Shown: one piece after another, positions 26,668 through 39,300 of the stretch
Layout of the letters: the number at the start of each line of letters is the position of its first letter
Numbering within the stretch: the first letter of the stretch is position 1
Source of the DNA: Theristus sp. LFF4_11
Taxonomy: Eukaryota > Nematoda > Chromadorea > Monhysterida > Xyalidae
Length of the DNA stretch: 64,000 nucleotides
Reading direction: 5' to 3'
Assembly (NCBI GenBank): GCA_030248135.1
Contig: JASANC010001194.1
Span: 1-64,000, forward strand
The notes under the pieces: model-generated
What the model was told of the DNA's origin: nothing
The model's database searches: none
Seen by the model: only the letters and a program-made list of their open reading frames with translations
Position numbers and translations under genes: made by a program

Positions 26668-27202
26668 GGCTCGTGTACTATTCCGGCCCGCGAAATTCCG
26701 GCCCGTAGAATTCCGGCCCGCTCATTCCGGCCCGAAGAATTCCGGCCCGAAAAATTCCGGCCCGGAGAATTCCGGCCCGGATAATTCCGGCCCGGAGAAC
26801 TCCGGTCCGGAGAACTCCGGCCCGGAGAATTTTCGCCAGCAAGAACAATATTAAACCACACGAAGTGATTTTTGGTAAATAAATTCTTAAGTGATTTTTT
26901 TATTTTTTTATTATTAAAAAATTTATTTCTAGTTTCTTTTTTCCAAAAGGTTTCACTTTCCAAAAAGCAAACAGGACGAACATCATTGAAAATACACTGT
27001 AACATGTGAACATCGATATTTTTTTATTATTTCACTACCAAAATCACTTCGTGTGGTTTAATATTGTTCGTGCTGGCGAAAATTCTCCGGGCCGGAATTC
27101 TCCGGGTTGGAATTCTTCGGGCCGGAATTCTTCGGGCCGAAATGAGCGGGCCGGAATTCTTCAGGCTGGAATTAGCGGGCCTGAATTGTACCCCCCCCCC
27201 CA
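26668..27202. mobile_element. element with inverted 15-bp GGCCCG arrays, copy F1
   Basis: Each end is an array of 15-bp units of the form AATTCCGGCCCGGAG: about ten on the left (26680-26830) and about eight inverted on the right (27075-27190). Just inside both arrays the sequence is CGCCAGCAAGAACAATATTA or its near-complement. An 8-bp direct duplication, ATTATAGG, flanks the whole (26660-26667 and 27203-27210). Open frames through the arrays are artefacts of the 15-bp period. Confidence 0.75.
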
Positions 27203-27300
27203 ATTATAGGTATCATAGCATTATACATGTAGATAATGTTCCTACATTTTACGTGACTGCCATGGTAATGATGACGAGACATGGGTATTTGTTTGTATGC

Positions 27301-27530
27301 CCTATTTTTTTAAACGTGTCCCACTGATATGACGTCATGTGCCGCAAAACATGCGCTTGTCGTTCACAGCAAACCAGACTATCCGTTTAGCTGATTTCTT
27401 CCCGTAAACAAATGGTGAATGTCGAATCAGTCACACCAAACTGAAATTTTAGTGCCTGTACTTTGACAAACGGGCGTTTTTAAATAAAATGACGTCACTT
27501 CCGGACACGTTTGAATAAATCCACAATACA
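27301..27530 (-). mobile_element. MITE family A, copy 4
   Basis: A complete copy, in the same orientation as copy 2, from TTTTTTTAAACGTGTCCCAC to CGTTTGAATAAATCCACAA. Confidence 0.75.
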
Positions 27531-27589
27531 CTGTATCGTGCGTGAGTAAGCAAGGTGCAGGCACCACGTGAAACGCACTTTATGCTGTA

Positions 27590-27852
27590 CGGAATGGCCG
27601 TTTAAACATGGCAGCTTTTTTCAGGGTGCAAGGAGCATGAAATAAAAAATTTGAATGAAAGAAAAAAGACCTTCAGCAATCAGATTGTGTGTCAAATTTG
27701 ATCTGTTTTTTAAACTAATTGATTCTTCATGCTATTCTGTTCATTCATTCTCTTTTGTACACAGGATTAGGAATTATCTTTGGCATCTTGGTCTGCGACT
27801 GATCCCGCCTTGATGGAGAATACAAGGACTGCCTTATTTATTCGCCATACTG
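27590..27852. mobile_element. MITE family M, copy 2
   Basis: Inverted relative to the nested copy at 21649-21911. It shares GGTGCAAGGAGC, the GATCCCGCCTTGATGGAG stretch and GGACTGCCTTATTTATTCG up to the CATACTG terminus followed by TA. Confidence 0.7.
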
Positions 27853-28499
27853 TAGCCTAAACAGTGAAGGGAATTGAAAGTGAAAGGGAAGAACAGAAGG
27901 GAAAAAAGTGAAAAAGTTTCACCTTCACGCCACGGTGTTCCAGAAGAGATCTTGACTACTATTAATAGTAGCTTTCAAAAACAAAACGATGGAGATTTGG
28001 CTGGAATAAAGCCTCATGAGGTGTCAAGAACTGGCTGCAACTAAAATTCAGACATGGTCGTCAGACATGGTCGAACTTTTGGAATAAACATCTTTCCATT
28101 TTTCACATTACGGCTGGCCACTGCAGATAGCTACTCCACAATAATTGGTTAATTACAAAGTTTTGGTAAAAATAAGCTAAGCTACTCCGGTTCGATTTGC
28201 TAAATTGTTTATAAAATTAGCACTAGCAGCAGACAGGTCTAGTTCTAGTGTCTAGGATCAAATTGGTTTTCACAATTTTTATTTTCCTGTGTTAAAGAGG
28301 AAAAGGACCACCTCCACCGTACATGTACTTTTAAATATGAAGCCGTACGCAGCAGACACCATGACCAATGACCATACTTTTGATTAGTTTTTGAGAGAAG
28401 AAAAAGAATTGGATGGACGGGCACGGGCACCGGACCGGTGTTCCACTGCGGACTTTGTTAAGAACTATGTCTGGCTGAGTTGACCAAAGAAACTGTGCG
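27853..28499. other. non-coding spacer
   Basis: No exon-like block, repeat of the window's families, or RNA gene is seen here. Confidence 0.35.
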
Positions 28500-29138
28500 C
28501 CTCGCCTGCCCTTTTTAGAGGGACATGCATGCCCGCCCTTTCCCCCACTCCTGCCCCCCGGCCCCTTCGTCCGCCCCCCGCCCCGCCCTCCCCCCTTCCG
28601 CACCAGTACCGAAGGCGAAAGCAAATTTTCGAGGGGGGGGGGGTGTCGTCACGTGGGGGGGGGGGTGCCGAAAATTTTTCAGTGGGGGGTGTCAGTCATG
28701 GTACAGTGACACCCCCCAGGCGTGGGCCATGGGGGGGTGCACTATTGTAGAAAATTTTCTGGGGGGGTGCACACCCCCCACCCCACCCATGAAATTTTTT
28801 CGCTTGAATTTTGAAGGAAAAACGCTAAATTTTGCTGCAAAATCTTTGAAATTACAATGAAGAATGTCAAGTTATCATATATTTATCTTATATTATAGAC
28901 TTTAAAAACAAAAAATCATGATTTTTGAGCAAAAATTCATGATTTTTGGGTGGTCCGAGAAAATTTTTGGGGGGGGGGGTGTCACTGTTCTTAGGTCCAT
29001 CTAGGGGGGGGGGTGGGGGGGGGGTGTCTAGCAAATTTCGAGGGGGGGGGTGTGGATGGTCCAGTGTCAGGTTTTGGGGGGTGGGTGTCGCGTGACCCCC
29101 CCCCCCCCCCCACGCGGAGGTCTCGGGTGCTCTGGGGG
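28500..29138. repeat. G- and C-tract-rich region
   Basis: Many runs of 7-14 G on the plus strand, plus C-rich runs at 28520-28610 and 29095-29112. Runs of this spacing could form G-quadruplexes. The predicted proline-rich or glycine-rich ORFs are low complexity and not credible genes. Confidence 0.75.
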
Positions 29139-29146
29139 GGTGTACC

Positions 29147-30182
29147 TAGGGTTAGGGGAAAAAAAATCCGGATTTTTTTTTAATTAAAAAAAAATTAAAA
29201 AAAAAAATTTTTTTTTACAAGTTAGGTTTGTTCGAAGCGTCTCGTCGAGCTGAGTTCATCTAGACTATTTTCAGAACGATCCGGAAAACTATAAGAGCGA
29301 AAATCGTGTTTTATTGAAATTATGTCCATTTCATAGAGGGAAAGTTGCATTTTCAACAGTAAAACAGGACAATTTTCGACGTGTACTTGAATATTGAACC
29401 GTTCTTAGTTGTTCCTCTTTAGAAAATTACCAAAATTTGACTGTGTTCAAAAATTCCTGTTTGCTGTAGCTAAGTCGGCAACCCCTGTCGACCCGGTCGC
29501 CCCCCCCCCAAGACACTTACTTTCAGGTTCAACCAGCTATGCTATCTGCCACATGGCGAGAGCCCACTCTTCAAATCATCGTATCGAAAACACGTACCAT
29601 GATTTCGCGATCACGTTGCGGGCAACTGACAGACGCAAGTTTAACACGTTAGTTTAGCTCAGCACGCAAGTTTTAACATGTGGCCATGTTATCGGGTATC
29701 TGAAAAACGGTCGTGTGATGTGGTATTAACCAACATCACCGCTCCAATTGTTTAACAATATATCGCACAACTCCATTGTAGACCTATAACGTACGCCAAT
29801 CAACAAGATATCATGTTCATCTCATGGCCTACCGACTGAAAAAACATGTTCTAAGTTGCAAGAAAACGATTTCTGAAACGATATTTCAATTCAGTTAAGT
29901 CATTTCAACGCTAAAAATTGACTCTAGAAGTCATCCAAATCAAAAAACATGGAGTACGTCGGTCAAAATGACCAAATAATGACATGTACCTAAGCACACA
30001 AAGAAGTTGGGAAAAAAATTTGGTTTAAACTTTCAAAAAATTATGCCATAAATCGAATTTTCAGAGCAAAGTAGAAGAAAAATTTTTCAAATTTTTTTTT
30101 AAGTTTGAAAAAAAAAATCCAAATTTAAAAAAAAAACGAAAAAAAATAAAAAAAATTTTTTTTTTCAAAGCCCCTAACCCTA
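29147..30182 (+). mobile_element. hAT-type non-autonomous element, copy 1 (1036 bp)
   Basis: Terminal inverted repeat TAGGGTTAGGGG / CCCCTAACCCTA with an exact 8-bp target duplication, GGTGTACC (29139-29146 and 30183-30190). This is the hAT signature. The interior is AT-rich at both ends (long A and T runs) and encodes no transposase. A second copy is at 32621-33650 in inverted orientation. Confidence 0.9.
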
Positions 30183-30310
30183 GGTGTACCCCCCCCCCCC
30201 ACCCCCCCTCGTCTTCGGTACTGAAATCCGCACACGCACACCTCTGATTCCGGCTATTATTATTTTTTTGTTGACCAAACGTAGCAAGAACTGATTGGGT
30301 AAAAGAAAGG

Positions 30311-33300
30311 ATGTTGACGACGACAGTGGCGCTTGTTCTGTCGGTGTACACGGCAGCGGTCAGCAGCCAGTCGGCGTCGCCGGAGCTACTGAGTGCCACG
30401 CGGGACTTTTGCACTGGTCGACCAGCTGGTATGTTGGGTTTTTCATTTTTTTTTGTTTTTTTGTGACAAAATTTTACCTCATTCTTGATTTTTGATGGTG
30501 GTTGTTGTTTTATTTTGTGTGAGTTGCTTACTTGTGTATTGTGTTGTGCACACTGGACAACATAAAATATTGATTGGCATGCCGAAATTCATGCCAATGC
30601 CTTGCCAAAATTTGTCTGAGTTTGACGCTTGGCTTTTTCTATTTTTTTTATTTTGGAATTGGTTTCGGCATGGCAGATGGTATGAATTTTGGAATGAATT
30701 TTTGCTTAGTATTGCTTGACGAACTTCGCAATTTTATTTCACTACTCACTTACTATTTTACTTCTGTTACTTTTTTCGTGCGGCTCAACTATGTTACTGC
30801 TCTTACAATGTCACTGCTTTTAGTTCATTTTCGCAACACTGCTCCACTACTTTTGTCTCCTTCGCCGCACACAGGCAACTACGCCAACCCGCTGTCCCTC
30901 TGTTCGCGGTCGTTTTTCGCGTGCGGTTTTGCACCGCCGAGCGCCGATGCGATCATCCATAATTGTGCGTCAAATCTTGTCTTCGATCAGGTGCGATCAG
31001 GGTGGCGACGACAGATTGTTCTGTTTTTTGGCTATGTTTAGTTTTTTTAAAATCAGAAATGCGTCGAATACAACCGAATGAACACTGACACTAAACGACA
31101 GCAATGAATAAATTGTTTTTTTGTTAAAAAACAGTTTTTCTCGTCGTCTTCTGTGGTGGACGTGTCTGATTCATTGAAGCAGAACCGAACAGTGCGCCAA
31201 TTCGCGGCGGGTGTCCCATTTCTTTTGCTAACGAATGTTATTGTCTTGGCTTAATTTAGTACCATCGGGTTCCTGGAACCGTTGGGGGGGGGGAGGGGAG
31301 CTATCTGATCTGAGCACGAAAACAAAACTGAATGTTCAGGTTCGAGGCGTCTGCGAGCAACGGTCGGTCGTGCTTCACTGTGGTGGCCAGGCCAGCAGAC
31401 CGAACCGCTTTGCGACGACCGCAGCCGCGCCCGCATCGCCGGACGGTCAGGCGGGACTGGGAGACATGGGTTTTTTTATTAGGTTCAATTAAGTGAGTGA
31501 CAACGTTATACATTGCACTTTGTGACTGTGTGTGAAAGTGTTCAGCAGTTCTCGGGTTCAAAAACCAACACCGTGTGTTCTGATCTGCTACCAGTCTGAG
31601 GACACTGCACTCGCTTTATAACAGACGCACACGCTTCATAATATCATCTGTGTTTATAATCTTTCTGCAACACAATGCGTGCGTTTGCGTGCAGACATCG
31701 AAAGGAAATATCCGTCTTAAAATTACCCAAGTGGCCGGCACGTTTCTCAGTGGCGGACACTGGTCGTGGTCACTTTATAACCGGCTAAACGGAAAGTCTG
31801 GTTTGCTGTGAGCGGCAAGCGCATGTTTGGCGGCACATGACGTCATTCCAGTGGGACACGTATGAAAAAATAGGCCATACGATATTGTGTGACAGCGAGC
31901 AGCGTCGAGTGCGATGTCGAGCGCAACTACTTCACGGCCGACCCTGCACACGCGTGCTCGATGTTGTTCTTCGGCTGCGCCGGCGGTCGTGCACAGTCGT
32001 TCCGATGTGAAAGCGACTCGCACGCGTTCGACAGCGCCTCCGGACGATGGTCGGTGAATGAAGGCGGTCTGGTTGGTTCGCCTTTTCTCGCTGACTGACT
32101 GAACGGACCTTTTTCTGTTGGGTCGTTGCAGAGATTGTGAGAGACGCTTTTTTGTTGTTGTGTGATTAAAAAAGCGGCTGTTTTTCTCTTGAATTATCGT
32201 GTTGAACGAGAAGGAGGACTTGCATTGTGTTTTGCAGTCTGCTGCGCGCATTCGTGCCCGCGTGCAGTCGTGCGCAACCGTCGCCGACCGCACCAAGCGG
32301 CAGCCCTGCACAGCGGACGGTCGTGTTGCCGCTGCTTGCTCGCACCACGACCGCCGCGCCCGCGCCACCGCCACCAACACCGCCCGTCGTTCAAATCGTC
32401 GTCCCGCAGGACGCCATCGATACTCGTGCGTGATTTCGTTTTGTTGCTGGTTTTTTTGTTTTTTTGCGATCGTCCAAACGCTCAATATTGTCCCGAATCG
32501 TTGTGTGTCGAGCCAGACAAAACCAACGGGTGACAAACCCGTTTTGATGGCGAGGCGACGCGAGCAACGTTACGCTCGCTCCGGTTTTGTTCCGTGCTGG
32601 ACGCCCTCGCGCCTCCCCCCTAGGGTTAGGGGCTTTGAAAAAAAATTTTTTTTTTATTTTTTTTTTGTTTTTTTTTAAATTTGGATTTTTTTTTTCAAAC
32701 TTAAAAAAAAAAATTTTCTTCTACTTTGCTCTGAAAATTCGATTTATGGCATAATTTTTTGAAAGTTCAAACCAAATTTTCTTCCCAACTTCTTTGTGTG
32801 CTTAGGTAAATGTCATTATTTGGTCATTTTGACCGACGTACTCCATGTTTTTCGATTTGGATGACTTCTAGAGTCAATTTTTAGCGTTGAAATGACTTAA
32901 CTGAATTGAAATATCGTTTCAGAAATCGTTTTCTTGCAACTTAGAACATGTTTTTCAGTCGGTAGGCCATGAGATGAACATGATATCTTGTTGATTGGCG
33001 TATGTTATAGGTCTACAATGGAGTTGTGCGATATATTGTTAAACAATTTGAGCGGAGATGTTGGTTAATACCACATCACACGACCGTTTTTCAGATACCC
33101 GATAACATGGCCACATGTTAAAACTTGCGTGCTGAGCTAAACTAACGTGTTAAACTTGCGTCTGTCAGTTGCCCGCAACGTGATCGCGAAATCATGGTAC
33201 GTGTTTTCGATACGATGATTTGAAGAGTGGGCTCTCGCCATGTGGCAGATAGCATAGCTGGTTGAACCTGAAAGTAAGTGTCTTGGGGGGGGGGGGCGAC

Positions 33301-36300
33301 CGGGTCGACAGGGGTTGCCGACTTAGCTACAGCAAACAGGAATTTTTGAACACAGTCAAATTTTGGTAATTTTCTAAAGAGGAACCACTAAGAACGGTTC
33401 AATATTCAAGTACACGTGAAAAATTGCCCTGTTTTACTGTTGAAAATGCAACTTTCCCTCTATGAAATGGACATAATTTCAATAAAACACGATTTTCGCT
33501 CTTATAGTTTCCCGGATCGTTCTGAAAATAGTCTAGATGAACTCAGCTCGACGAGACGCTTCGAACGAACCTAACTTGTAAAAAAAAATTAAAAAAAAAA
33601 ATTTTTTTTAATTTAAAAAAAAATCCGGATTTTTTTTTCCCCTAACCCTACTCCCCCCGCACGGCTTTCATAGATCGTGTCGTCGTTATTTCGTCATATT
33701 GAATGAAATGAAAACAGCTGAAAAAATGCTCAAACTGATTTGACAATGCAAAGCAAACGTATCAACAGGCATCAGCTGCGCCGGTGTGTCGCCATTCACG
33801 CGTTTCGTGCCCTCTGGCTTCGGTTGCACGTCGCAGTTCTTCGTGTGCACGTCGACAGCGGCGTTTGCGTCCGTTCAGGTGCGTGACCGAGCAGCCAGCA
33901 CACCCATGGTGCTGTGTGCTGCTGGTTGCATTTTGCAGAGGCTGCCTGAATAATCTTCACAATCACTCCGATTTTTCTTGAATGCTTCGGCTTTTGAGTT
34001 AATCGGTAACACCTAAGCCACGGGCGGGTCTTCTCTAAACTTTTCAATCCAATGACGTTCAGTGTCCGTCGTTTGGGCAAAGAAAGTTTTTTTTAAAAAA
34101 AATTCCGATTGTTTCATGATGCTGTGCATGGGCATCCAGCTTGGCTAGAGACCTTTTGCTCAGCGTCAACATCAGGAGGATCAGGTTTCGACAAAATTTT
34201 CATTCGCCTTTCTGCTTTTTAGAATTGTGTCAAAAGTTCTCTCTTTACCATGGGGTTTTTCTGGTTCTGCGATTCTGTGCACTTACAGACACAGGTAGAA
34301 GGGCAGTTTCACGCTTGTTCAAGCTTGCCGTCGATTTTCTGTTTTTCGGATTTCTATTCCGCGCCTGAATGCGCAGAAATTCACAGTTGCAGAACCCAAA
34401 AAAGTGCCATCTGTTTAGCGACTGCTTATGCAATCACCAAATAAACCGCATCTCCCTGTTTCATACGGTGCGGGGTCAACTCCGGCCCACGCATTTCCGG
34501 CCCACGCATTAGCGTCCCGACATTTCCGGCCCACCCATTACCGGCCCACCCATTACCGTCCCACCCATTACCGGCCCGACATTTCCGGCCCACTCATTTC
34601 CGGCCCGCCCATTACCGGCCCAGCCCAATAATCAGTTCTTCCTTCGCTGTATTTCGCTACGGACAACGAAAATAAACTGAAACTGCACTCTAAACTGTAC
34701 TACCTGCTCACCGACATGCTTTTAACAAAAATATTTAAATTTTTCATTTCGGTTTTAGTTTTCATTTCGCTCCGATTTGTTCCTGACATTGGATAAAATG
34801 TCTCAGTTTGAATTGCGTCGATGAATCAGTTGTTTTTATTTATTGCTTTGTTCCGATTGATTTAGCACTTTCAATTTTAATGACAACAACACATGGGTCG
34901 ACAAAAATAAGAGCTTTCGAACCTCGCTGACGCGCTGAGTTCGAATTTTGTATTGAACACAGAGCCAAATTCAATCATTTTAATCCTTAAAATAAGCAAA
35001 AACTTTTATGAAAATTGCCCCTCTAACCAAATTTGGACATGTGGATCAGTGGATCGGATCCACAACCAGGTTGTGTTTCTTAATCCTAATCATTCCTAAT
35101 CCTAAACCTAATCCTAAGCCAAGCCTTTTTGATAAGGTGAAAATGATCAATTTGGTTTTTGACTTTTTTCTTTCCTGTGTTATAGGGCAGGCAACGCTAC
35201 AGCACATGCACATCTCTTAATAATGATGCATCACGAAAAAATCCGATTGAAAAAAGAATTTAAAAAAATCGAACCCTAGTTCAATGTGTAACCGCCTGAT
35301 CAATGTGATTTTCCTAATGAAATATAGCAGTGGGTGGTAGTTGAAGTCACTGAAGCTAATTATTGGGCTGGGCCGGTAATGGGTGGGCCGGAAATGAGTG
35401 GGCCGGAAATGCGTGGGACGCAAATGAACGGGGCCGGTAATGGGTGGGCCGGAAATGGGTGGGCCGGAAATGAGTGGGCCGGAAATGTTGGGCCGGAAAT
35501 GCGTGGGCCGGAAATAACGGGACGCAAATGAACGCACGCCGTTTCATACAGTCGTGTGCTCCAGCGATGTTCTTTGACGATGTTAGTAAACTGTGCCTGC
35601 CTGGCTCGCAAGTGCCGGCGTGCGGTGGGCGTCGCCGACCAGTGAACTCGCGAACGTCATTCACTGCCGCAACGCCGTCGGCGCAATTCGATCCGGGTAA
35701 ATGATTTACAGTTGAATTCATATATGAGCTATTTTTTTCAAACGTGTCCCACTGAAATGACGTCATGTGCCGCCAAACATGCGCTTGTCGCTCACAGCAA
35801 ACCAGACTTTCCGTTTTGCCGATTTCTTCCCGCAAACAAATGGTGAATGTCGAGTCAGTCACACCAAACTGAGATTTTAGTGCCTGTACTTTGACAAACG
35901 GGCGTTTTTAAAGCAAATGACGTCATTTTAGTCCAGGCACGATTGAATAAATTCACAATCATGCGGATGCGCGAGCGAGCGCAGCGAGCGGAGAGCGCAT
36001 CACGCATAATATGAGCCGTTATACCCCAGCGCGCTTTTTTCAAATTTGCTCGCTGCCTCCAGCGAGCATAGTATAAGTTACAAACTTGGCTCTGTGCACA
36101 CGAAACGAACACCCAAAGTTGTGTTCTGAGCCGCGAAAAAATTTTCATCGGACGACTTTTCATACGCTGTAGACACGAAAAACCTATTCTGAAAACAGTG
36201 TTACTTATTTTTCTTGGTATTTTTTTTTCAGGTATGTAATCAACATGTGTTCGCCCTTTCAATTTTTACCTGCGACACTTTCACAGTCGAACAAAAATGT

Positions 36301-39300
36301 TTCCTGGGGTAATTTCATCCGTAGATTTTGCTCTTTGGGTTAATTTTTTGCCCCGACCTTGTTTTTTGGGTAAAAATTGGGTATTTTTAAAAGTTCGCAG
36401 GGTTTTCACCTGGTTTTAAGTGTTCGCTCTTTCAATTTTTAGCTGGGACACTTTCACAGTTGAACAAAAATGTTTCCTGGGGTAATTTCATCCGTAGATT
36501 TTGAAAAATTAGTTTATTTTTTTGCCCGGGCACTTTTTTATGTGAAAATTGTGCATTTTTTGAAAGTTCGCATTTTGACTGGATATCAGTTTTTCACTCT
36601 TACAAATTTTGTCTGAGCAACGAAAAATAACAGGAAAAACGTCTAGTCCGTGGGAATTCAATGCGCTAATCACGGATTTTGGGTTAGTTTTCTTACGTGA
36701 GCAACTCTAGATGCTGAATCGTGACGATTTCGGGCGAATCGGCCGTGGTAATTGGCGAAATCGGTCCAGAAACGAAAAAACAGAAAAGGGTGTTTTCCAG
36801 GGTAATTCAATGCGCTGATCACGAATTTTGGGTTAGTTTTCTTACGTGAGCAACTCTAGATGCTGAATCGTGACGATTTCGGGCGAATCGGCCGTGGAAA
36901 TTGGCGAAATCGGTCCAGAAACGAAAAACAAGAAAAGGGTGTTTTCTAGGGTAATTCAATGCGCTGATCACGAATTTTGGGTTAGTATTTTTATGTGAGC
37001 AACTCTAGATGCTGAATCGTGACGATTTCGGGCGAATCGGCCGTGGAAATTGGCGAAATCGGTCCAGAAACGAAAAACAAGAAAAGGGTATTTTCCAGGG
37101 TAATTCAATGCGCTGATCACGGATTTTGGGTTAGTTTTTTTATGTGAGCAACTCTAGATGCTGAATCGTGACGATTTCGGGCGAATCGGCCGTGGAAATC
37201 GGCGAAAACGGTCCAGAAACGAAAAACAAGAAAAGGGTGTTTTCCAGGGTAATTCAATGCGCTGATCACAGATTTTGGTTAGTTTTCTTACGTGAGCAAC
37301 TCTAGATGCTGAATCGCGACGATTTCGGGCGAATCGGCCGTGGAAATTGGCGAAATCGGTCCATAAACGAAAAACAAGAAAAGGGGATTTTCCAGGGTAA
37401 TTCAATGCGCTGATCACGGATTTTGGGTTAATTTTTTTGTGAACAATTCTAGGTACTGAATCTTGACGATTTCAAGCGAATCGGCCGTGGAAAATGGCGA
37501 AATCGGACCAGAAATGAAAAACAAGAAAACTGTGTTTTCCATGGTAATTCAATGCGCTGATCACGGATTCTGGGTTAGTTTTCTTGCGTGAGCAACTCTA
37601 GATACTGAATTGTGACGATTTCGGGCGAATCGGCCGTGGAAATTGGCGAAATCGGTTCAGAAATGAAAAACAAAAAAAAACGGTGTTTTCCATAGTAATT
37701 CAATGCGCTGATCACGGATTCTGGGTTAGTTTTCTTATGTGAGCAACTCTAGATACCGAATTGTGACGATTTCGGGCGAATCGGCCGTGGAAATCGGCGA
37801 AAACGGTCCAGAAATGAAAAACAAGAAAACGGTGTTTTCCATGGTAATTCATTGCGCCAATCACGTCTTTTGGGTCAGTTTTCTTGCGTGAGCAATTCTA
37901 GGTACTGAATCGTGACGATTTTGGGCGAATCGGCGGTAGAAATAGCATATGCGAAATCGGCCTAAAAAACGAAAAATGAAAAACCTGAGTCGAACTGTGA
38001 TTTTGGTCCGACCTTCGGGGCTTATGTAAAAGTCAGAATATTATCTAAAAATGCGGGAGACGCATATAAAAGGAGGAATATGGCCTTGTGTAAGCAGTGA
38101 AAGACTTGGCTCGACAACGCTTTTCAAGTCTCTAATGTGGTACACACGGATACAAGTACATAAGAGTCATATTTTTGCGCCGCGTTTGTTTGTTTGTTTT
38201 TAAGCACGCCCCCCACCGATTCCGGAAACCCGAAGGTACCAAACTTCGGTGGGATTGGGGAATGGACGGCTCACCATCCTGTGGAACCAATATCCTCGCC
38301 ACGTGAGGGGGACAGCCTCTAAGCCCCGCTCTGTCTTGGGGGGCACCAGTGATCTTAGCCCAATTTCGGTTTCGGTGGCCTGCGGTCGCTATATCCCCGG
38401 AGGGCAGCGAATCCGAAACTTTCGTTTTCGTTTTCGTTTTGCTGAAAAGCGTAAAACTTTGAAGTTATTTTATAATTGTCCTCTTCGATTTAATCTAAAA
38501 TCACGCCATGTCCGAAATTCTGTAAATTCTGTGCAAAAACAGAAAAATCAGAGATTGCAAAACATTGTTGCATGTAGCTTTTTCGTTGTTGTTAACGTAC
38601 GCACCGCTGTGTACACACCAGCACCAGTGACAAAAAGGAGTTGTCTTCCATTGATTTTCACCTTTTTTACCGGTGTCAACTTCAACTAGTGTGGCAGGAT
38701 AAACCGTCTGTCCCGTGAGTCATTGCCTTTGCCACAGGAGACCTTGCGTTCCGCAATGCTTCTGCGGTACAATTTGTCCTGGACAAACCAGTGTCAGCGA
38801 GCTAAAGTCTGATTGTTATTTTAGTAGTTTTAGTGGTCGCTAACTGCCCGAAATCCGCAAATGTCAAAGTTTCATTTGTCTACAATACAAAGTACGAGGG
38901 TTGCCATGTGCAACCGAAATCATAAATAAACGGCGCAAAAATATGGCTCTTATGTACTTGTATCCGTGTGTACCACATTAGAGACTTGAAAAGCGTTGTC
39001 GAGCCAAGTCTTTCACTGCTTACACAAGGCCATATTCCTCCTTTTATATGCGTCTCCCGCATTTTTAGATAATATTAATTTCGGTCCCCGTGCTACTTAT
39101 GCTGTTCATACAGTTTTTGTCGGAGTTTCGTGCTTTTTGCGAAATAAAATTGAATGAATGAAAACATCTTGAACTCTAAATTATAGACAATCAGCTGATG
39201 TTTACCGGAATTTCTGGTTTTCATTTTCACACGCGTGTGTCTGGAGGAGTGGCAGACCAGTGTGTTTCTATTGTTGTGTGTGGCTGTTCGACGTTGTCAA

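Noticed and set aside
26661..27327. Gly/Pro/Arg repeat ORFs (SGPEF-type) and their counterparts at 34428-34631 and 35217-35862
   Set aside because: The arrays have a 15-bp period, so any frame stays open. They are the terminal repeats of F elements.
28525..28860. Proline-rich ORFs in the C/G-tract region
   Set aside because: Low-complexity translations of homopolymer runs; no splice sites or homology.
29147..33650. TAGGGTTAGGG words taken as telomere-like repeats
   Set aside because: They are 12-bp terminal inverted repeats with exact 8-bp target duplications, and there are no tandem telomere arrays.
34223..34444. ORF with cysteines (NCVKSSLFTMG..., ECAEIHSCRT) between exons 6 and 7 of the chitin-binding gene, first taken as an extra exon
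   Set aside because: Joining 33878 directly to 35552 is in phase and makes one ordinary CBM14 module. The extra ORF has no workable donor and would break the cysteine spacing.
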